Positions 57,086 through 64,000 of a DNA stretch of 64,000 nt are shown piece after piece. The translations under genes were made by a program, and so were the position numbers. The DNA lies in NCBI GenBank assembly GCA_030248135.1, contig JASANC010005354.1, forward strand, positions 1 to 64,000, read 5' to 3'. The stretch comes from Theristus sp. LFF4_11 (Eukaryota; Nematoda; Chromadorea; Monhysterida; Xyalidae). Below the pieces are notes generated by a model. It did not search any database, was not told where the DNA came from, and was given only the letters and a program-made list of their open reading frames with translations. How positions within the stretch are numbered: the first letter of the stretch is position 1; every line of letters starts with the position of its first letter.

Positions 57086-59199
57086 CTGCAAAACACACAC
57101 ACACGCATACACCGGTTGCTGAGATTTCGCAATCGCGTTTCCGCTCGCTTATTGGCGGCACGCAACGCTGTAGGCCAACGGAGCACCGCCATTCCCGTCT
57201 CGACACGATCTTACAGCGCACGTGTTGGTTTTGTTGTGGTCGCATAAGGAAGTCATTGGAAACTGAATAAAAACGAGACACAACCGCAGTCCGTTGACCT
57301 AGAGATTTGCCAATCTACTGAACTTATCAAATCTACGTTAACGATCAATACCGATGAATGAACAATACCAACCAACAACAATAAAAAAGGTCACAGAGTG
57401 AAACATGCCAAGATACAATGTGGAAGGTGTAACCCAAGAAAAATTCTATATTGAAAATTGAAACCTGAATGATATTGTGAACTGATACACTATCATACTT
57501 TTTAGCCACTAAGAAACAAAGATGACAGACCAGTTGAAATGCTAAAATTAAAATTAGTGCACTAAAAAACGAGTAAGTGATTGGCTTTCGGTGCGCGTTT
57601 GACTGTGTTTGTCCATAAGCTGCGGCAATCAGCTCACATCGTGCTTACCAACGGTTGAAAGTTGTTTTCAAATTCTATGCTGTCAAATCCTCAAAATCAG
57701 AGTCTCCAGTTGGTCAGCAGAAGGCAGTGTGAAAGAGAAGTGAAAACTAAAAAAGAAATGACACTGCACATGACACCGCTGTCAGCAAAAACAGTACACA
57801 ACAAGCACTTGCAAGCACGGAAAACACGAAACTAAGCGAGTATTGGACAAACCAAAGCAGCCAATCGATGGCACACAAAACCAATCACTTACGATCTAGC
57901 GACGTGTGTTGTAGAGACGTCCTGTTGCAACAACTGAGCGACCCGTAAATGGAACATTGTGTAAACGGTTGGTAATAATAGAGAAGGCAGTGTTCAGCAG
58001 AGGTACAAGCGGCAGCACCAGGGGCATAGCCCTCAGACGGGTGTGCTCCGACCCAACTGTTCGACCACGGTTGCCCCGGACGCGCTCAGCGTGGACGACT
58101 CAGACGGGGCAACGGGCGAAAAGTGCACCTGTGCCCGCACTGGCCCGCCGGAATGAACAAGGCGCGTCTAAAAGAAACGTTTGCAAGCCGGTATTATTCT
58201 GTGTTCGCACACCCACGCCCACCATTGTTGTTATTGCGCGCATGCACGAGCGGACTGTCTGGCAGTACAATAAGAAACGATAAAATAATAAAAAAACCGT
58301 TATTCAAGTAAATTAACCGCAACACCGCGATATTACGACAAAAAAAACGTGCGGGACATCCGTCCACTTTTGGTGTCTTGCTGTGCCTGCAAAAGCTGAT
58401 TGGCAAATGATGGCATGCAAGCGCATCTGACACGCGGCTACTAGAGGCTTCTTGCTGATTGGCTGGCGGCGGATAGAAGAAACGGATATATAGAACTTAG
58501 ATATTCGTATTGTCAAAAAAAGTTGACAATTCAAAACAACACCATCCCGTTAAACTGACTGGAAGAAACAACACAAATACATAACACGAACACAAAGACA
58601 AAGAACATCAAAAAACAAACACCACACACAGATCAACAACGGCACAGCATATTGCTCAAGTAGACACCATTATTGTCGAGTATGTTTTGCGTTGACGTTA
58701 TGCAGAAATGCTCAAGCGACGGAGCCATTGGGAGAAACGTACAGCTCGGTTAAATCATCAAGTTCTGTCAAAAACAAACGTCTAAACATTTTGAAAAGCC
58801 GTTGATTTCAATCGGAAAGTTGCCTGGAAAACTGCAAAAGCGCAGCGAGTCTCCGAGGAAAAAAACTGCCGATCATTTGAACAGAAACTCATGTGCTCAG
58901 CGAAAATATTTGGCGTCTTCAAACAAAAAAAATGTTCCAAAACTCCACGAAAAAAAACCACAAATGCGTAGACAAAAGAACCACAATCGGTGCAGTAATC
59001 TAGGTCGGTGGAAAGAAATAAACGTTGTGGCGTGAGTGACTCGTGTGAGTGAGAACGATAATGTCTAATCGAGTATAAATACGACCGTTTGAAGAGATTT
59101 TGGCAACAACACGACGTTCATCAGGTACAAATAACAACAGAAAAATGCAGCACAACAATAATAATAATGACGTGAACCGTTCAACAGTACAGCCACCGA
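57086..59199. other. Stretch with no recognised gene
   Basis: Possibly an intron or the 3' flank of the Ig receptor gene. Only short unsupported ORFs (e.g. 57957-58283) and A-rich runs are seen. Confidence 0.45.
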
Positions 59200-62100
59200 T
59201 TATACAGTCATTTCCTTGCTGACAAACGAGCCAGCGACCGAGCCTGGTGTGGTCGCCCTGCTCGCGTAACCTACGTCTGGCTGCGCCTGGCTGCTGACGG
59301 GCGCCACCACCGGCACCGGGTTGCTCGACGGCGCGTTGTAGCCGTTCGTCGAATAGCCGGGCGGTCGTGGCTCGTTCGTCAGTTGGTGCGGCGCCACGTT
59401 CGACAGGTACTTGTCCTTCGGCGGCTCGTGCGACGGACGCTGCGACCGTTTGCCTGAAACGAAAATGGGGTGGTTGGTGGCACTCGTGCCGGCGGCTGCG
59501 GCTGGCCTGACAGTGTGGTCAATTGATAATAACACTCAAATCACAGACACCTGGTTTGGTCAGTTCTTCTTGACGATTCAAAATGACACCACCCGTGCGA
59601 CGGTGTGGTGAACCGTGGCGGTGCACTTGCCGACATGCGGTGCGCGCGCCTGGCGAAGATTTGCGGCAATTTGCAGTCGCGGTGCACCACATGGCGACAC
59701 ACTTGCACACCACGGTTCACAGCGCCGTCGCACGGGTATATGCCACAGTTGCCGTTATTCAAATCACTTGATAAACGCAAATAAACAAACGTCGTCAGCA
59801 AACTTGAAAAACACAGACCAGCATTTTTGAAGCAGCACACCCGTCGAATGAAACAGCAGAACAGGCAGACGCAGCAGAGCGCCAGTGCGGCGATGCAGAG
59901 CACGACGATGAAGAAGATCCACCAGCCGGAGAGGCCGCCCTCGTTGTACCGCTCACGGCCGCCAGTCATCAGTTTGCGCAGGTCGGCGCCCATGCTGCAA
60001 ACAACAGACACCTCGCATTCATGAACAGCGCGCTCGCATTCACAATGGCGTTCTTTCGCCAGTAAGAATCGGTCTGTTTTTTCTCCCAGTAAGTTCATGC
60101 GGCCGCCGTTGGATTCGGCGTATTCAACGTTCATTTTGTGAGCTTCTGTCACCCTTGTGGCCTGGTGGTAGTGCGTTAGACTATTGTCTGTGCAGTGTGC
60201 GCTCGGGGAATCGAGCCCCGCCGCGGGATGTATAGGCACTTAATGACAGAGAAAACTCGATGTGCGCCTTACTCAATATGGCGCTCTGTACGCTTTTCTC
60301 GGTTAGCCCTGGCTAAAAACATGGCCTAAAAATCCCAACAACAACAACAACAACAAATTCATTGCGCGAATTGTACAATTGTCCAGCAAAACACGTACAC
60401 GACAGTCTGCATGGTGTTCTGCACTTTCAGTTCGTATCGTCTGTCCTTGTCCGACTCGGCGTAGCTTCGAATGCGTAGCTTTGCCGCGTAACAGTCCGTC
60501 CACGCCGGCAACTGCTCGACGGTCATCGCCTGGAAATTGTCGTGCGACTGGCCGGGGCGCACGGAATGGCCGTCGATTTGCCATTCGATGCCGTCCTGAC
60601 GTGCCGCCGGATCGGCGCAATAGTCAACCTGGTGGAGAATTGCAAAAAAATTTAAAAAATCTGCTTTTGCTGCGTTTCGGGTAATAACGCTCAGATCACT
60701 GGACGACCCCACGGCAGAACAGACGCCGCACTTTTCTCCTTTGTGGCGGCAAGGGCGAGGCGAAGGCATTCGCTCACTCATATGACGCTCAGCAATTCAA
60801 AGATCCCTCCTGCCTATCGGAATACACACTCGTCATAACTTGAATCATACAAAAAAGCAATCGTATATCCTACAGACGTGACCAGCCATCTCAAACTGTC
60901 AAAAACTGGAAACACAAGCCGGGCATGTCCGACCTCTAAGATGGCGTCTCCACCATCATTCCAGACGGTGTCCCTGAGTTTCATCGGTGGCCCAACGACG
61001 TTGACGTCGAGCACATGTAGCTTCGGCACGGTCGCATTACGATTCTCCTGGCCGCAGTCCCACGAGTTCTGCGCAATCTGCACGCACGGCGCACACCAGT
61101 ACTGGCCTTGGTAGGAGTAGTTGGCGACCGTCACCGAACACGACGAGCTGACCGCCTGAACATGCGAAATGCACGTGGCTGTTCAAATCAGAGCTTGGCC
61201 GGTGATTCAGTCATCTGATTAGGTATTACCTGCGCTGCCCGTGTCTGGATTTCACGTCAAATGAAAAACGAATCAACCAAACAGCAAACAGCGTGGGCTG
61301 TCTTGATGACTTGATCATCATCCACTGTCAGACAGGCAATGCTGCACTGCACTATGTCATGAAGAAAACAACCAGTATTCTGCTCAACGTTCCAAAATGT
61401 CTCGTTTGACAAACAGAAACCAGACCACCGCGCACCCAAAGCGGCAAGCCCGGCTGTGGCGCCTGCTCCTGCGAGGGCGCGTCGTTGCCCTGCGGACAAG
61501 TGATGTTGTAGACTTGCTGGCGGTTCTCCGAGCCGTCGCGCGTCATCCGCCAGAAGACGACCGGTCGCGGGTTGCCGAACGACTGACACTGCAGGTTGAA
61601 CGTGGAGCCGAGCTCGACGCGATCGCCACCCTGGAAGGGCGCCTGCGTCTTCACCTGCTCAACGTTCGAGCCGAGCAACCGTGGCGGATCTGCAGTGCAG
61701 GCGCAATCGTCCAGTCACGCTTCTCGAAAAGACTGTTCTCGAAAACTGGTTTTGCTAGTGCGCGTCTACGCGCATGGATTAAATGGCGGGAATTCATTAT
61801 TGGTAAAGTGGCCCGATTCCCTAAGACAAGATTAGGTCACTCAGGTAACATTGAATTAAAATTTAAATACGCGCATCAAGCATGGAACTAATTCCCTTCC
61901 AAACACAGTAAGTCCCAGAACCAAAAAAAAAGTTTTCAGTTGACAAGCATAGTGATTGGTGGTTGTGATCTAATTTTCATGAGGTACAGAGAGATCAAGC
62001 GCAACGTTGTGCAAGCTCGATCGGCTGCTTTGCGTTTGCTCGTTCACAAACACGAATAATACCACCAATCACGGCAGTACACATCACGAGCGAACCGACC

Positions 62101-64000
62101 GTAGCTGTCGAGTCGCGTCGAGAGCGACTGTTTCTCGGCGCCGGTGTCCGGTTGCGTTGCGGAGCACTGCACACTGATGATCTGCGCCATGCTGGCGCCC
62201 TGCACCGTGAACGTCGGCGAGCTGCCGAGCACGACGCCGCCCGCGTTCGTCCACGTGATCGTTGGCACTGGGTTACCGTCGGCAACGCAGCGCAGTGTGA
62301 CGCTGCCTGAAACGGTGTGCGTGTGGCCGTTGCACACTCGGACATGGTGGCTGCTTTGGGGTGCAACCGGCCGCTTCGGTCGCAGACGCCAGCAACTCGG
62401 CGTCGCCCCTCCGGAGCGTTGCACTCCGGCAAAGAACAACAACATGATGGGTGCTGCTCGCTGCTCTCGCGTCAGCTCAGGGTTTCATTGAGCACTTAAG
62501 TGCACCCGACACAATGTATACACACAGTTATGCAACAGTTGGAAAGTGACCAAGAAACTAACTTGATCAAGAAACAGTAAGCACTGTTCACCCATACGCC
62601 AAAACGGAATTCTTGTCACTATCTTGGTCAGTGAACTTGATGATCAAATTGGTCATTTTTTTGTTTCTACTGACGTTGGTCCAGTTTCTTGTGCAGAGAC
62701 TATTTTGAGTGCCAGATGCAATAAAACGCACGCCCGTGCACCACCGACCAATCGCTTGACAGTTGCCGAGCGTCTGTTGTCCCTGGCTGTTCGTGATTTG
62801 CTGACGGGAACACGGAAAGAACAACGAGTAGCCGACGCTGGGCATGAACAGCGGCCGGTTGCCGAGCTGGTCCACGATGTACGGCTTGTCCAGGTAACGC
62901 ACTTGGATCTCCGCCTGAAAACGCCCGCATGCTCTTGGGTGAATTTATTCGTTGTCTGTCTATGATTGCTTGATGGCCTGGAGGCCACCAATTTTCACCA
63001 ACAGTAGCCGATTGCCTGTGTGCAGTAACACGATGCCATACTGATTGTGGTTGCATTGGTATTGCGAATATACTCAAACGTGTCCGGACCAAAATGAAGT
63101 CATTTGCTTTAAAAACGCCCGTTTGTCAAAGTACAGGCACTAAAATGTCAGTTTGATGTGACTGATTCGACATTCACCATTTGTTTGCAGAAAGAAACCG
63201 GCTAAACGGAAAGTCTGGTTTGTTGTGAACGGCAAGCGCATGTTTGGCGGCACATGACGTCATTTCAGTGGGACACGTTTAAAAAAATGGGTCATAGAAT
63301 TAGTGCACTTGCGCTTGGCACGATTAATCAACTGTCTTCGTACTGCGGATTGCAGAATGCAAAAAAGGCTCGAGTGCACGAAAAAGGCCAAAGAAAACGT
63401 AAAAACCCAAAAAACATTGGCGGGCGTACCGTGGCCGACGGATAATTGCCGCTGATTGTTGAGTCGGTTCTGCCCTCGCACTGTAGCGTCTGCCGGTTGA
63501 AGCGTTTGGTGACGGGAACGTTGCTCAGGCGCAACAGTGGATAGCGTGCGATCGAGGACTGGTCGGACGAATGATGCGCCAGCAGTTCATTGATGCCGTC
63601 CGTGGCGTTGCATGACGCACAGTAAAACCTGAGAACAACACGCCGCAATTGAAAAAGGCACATTTCAGGTATCGTTGTTGGGTTCTTCACCGTCGTATGC
63701 CACTGTCTCGCGAAATCAGCGAATCGCACCGCTACATTGCATTCAATGAGGTGCAGTGGCAGTGTCATATTGGCGAAACACCGCGCCTATGGCTTTTTTA
63801 CATGGTGCTGTTGCAGGTTGCACAGTGACACACACAATGGCTCCTCGTGGCACACAACGCGTGCGTGTGCTCTGCCAGTGTTTCTGCTGGTGGCCTGTGC
63901 AACATCACTGTGTCAAGAGCCTTCGTTCAGATCAGACACGACACAGCTGGGACAGCACGCACACCTTGCAACATCGGCAGCTGGTTCTGGTTGGGATCGA
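59200..64000 (-). CDS. Multi-Ig-domain single-pass cell-surface receptor, 5' end outside the window
   Basis: Cell-adhesion/recognition type receptor. Exons visible from the right edge leftwards: an extracellular segment with CASCNATDGINELLAHHSS and LQCEGRTDS (63650-63430); PYIVDQLGNRPLFMPSVGYS (62890-62740); an Ig domain GSVTLRCVADGNPVPTITW (62310-62130); an Ig domain LGSTFNLQCQSFGNPRPVVF (61670-61450); YSYQGQYWCAPCVQI and an Ig start VVGPPMKLRDTVW (61120-60880) continuing as YCADPAARQDGIEWQIDGHS, ELKVQNT (60630-60400). The membrane exon is 59819-59994 (WWIFFIVVLCIAALALCCVC, then FIRRVCCFKN), then a tail exon 59200-59453 rich in Pro/Tyr ending FVSKEMTV. Phases of the last two exons agree (G|GC). 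Known family not identified: kirre/nephrin-like and other Ig receptors are possible. Confidence 0.7.
60154..60358 (+). repeat. tRNA-derived SINE of a second family, (AAC)n tail
   Basis: Head 60154-60235 with A box TGGTGGTAGTGCGTTAGACT and B box GGGAATCGAGCCCC; body with ATGGCGCTCTGTACG; tail CAACAACAACAACAACAACA at about 60338-60357. It sits in an intron of the Ig receptor gene. Different from the 13171/40066 family in head and tail. Confidence 0.8.
63076..63280. repeat. CRE-palindrome MITE, copy 2
   Basis: 205 bp, reverse orientation to the copy at 54318; ends AAACGTGTCCGGACCAAAAT and TCAGTGGGACACGTTT. The outer TGACGTCA on the left has become TGAAGTCA. In an intron of the Ig receptor gene. 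Confidence 0.8.

Noticed and set aside
57957..58311. Overlapping ~108- and 62-residue ORFs
   Set aside because: Arg/Pro-rich, no acceptor/donor, no recognisable motif.
1..64000. CRISPR arrays, bacterial operons, rRNA genes
   Set aside because: None seen; the window is eukaryotic and repeats are mobile-element derived.

Overview
This is a gene-dense but repeat-rich nuclear window from an invertebrate animal. Coding exons are separated by short introns (many 40-150 bp, one possibly 39 bp) with GT donors and mostly TTTCAG/TGCAG acceptors. Genes are tightly packed, and the repeats (hAT-, Mutator- and Helitron-like DNA elements, tRNA-derived SINEs, one Penelope-like retroelement) are of animal type. 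A nematode or a related small ecdysozoan fits best, but nothing in the sequence proves the phylum. Exon joins described below were checked by hand for splice signals and reading phase. No similarity search was possible, so names rest on recognised motifs.

Layout. 747-5618 (-): RING-H2 ubiquitin ligase gene, open at the left edge, with a 1.84 kb foldback element in its 5-exon layout. 5663-13056: a nest of mobile elements. The outer hAT-like element holds three further insertions. One of them is split by a ~4.4 kb Penelope-like element of the permuted (GIY-YIG before reverse transcriptase) Naiad kind, and also by a fourth hAT-like element. The Penelope-like element ends in a hammerhead ribozyme core whose strands are wired in a non-standard order. 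13171-13415: tRNA-derived SINE. 13903-15239 (+): unrecognised six-exon gene. 17078-20942 (-): small Cys-rich (Ly6/ET-like) membrane protein with a Helitron in its intron, itself carrying a foldback. 21711-26090: second nest of hAT-like and foldback elements. 26472-27703 (+) mitochondrial ribosomal protein mS26 and 28008-30487 (+) TTC1, only 304 bp apart. 31515-36868 (-): PWWP2A/B-type chromatin protein. 37240-38678: old inverted repeat with a young near-perfect palindrome inside. 40903-44044 (-): stargazin/CACNG-like tetraspan protein. 46212-48964 (+): SLC2 (GLUT) sugar transporter. 49144-53233 (-): CEP164-like centriole protein. 53726-54954 (-): pterin-4a-carbinolamine dehydratase. 56912-57085 (-): orphan C-terminal exon. 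59200-64000 (-): multi-Ig cell-surface receptor, open at the right edge.

The host genes are unrelated housekeeping, cilium, chromatin and membrane functions. The only linkage that looks functional is the mS26-TTC1 pair, which might be an operon. The most unusual material is mobile DNA: the permuted retroelement with its rewired ribozyme, the datable nesting order shown by matching 8-bp target duplications and a paralogous empty site, and several dispersed palindromic families that carry E-box (CACGTG, CAGCTG) or CRE (TGACGTCA) sequences between genes.
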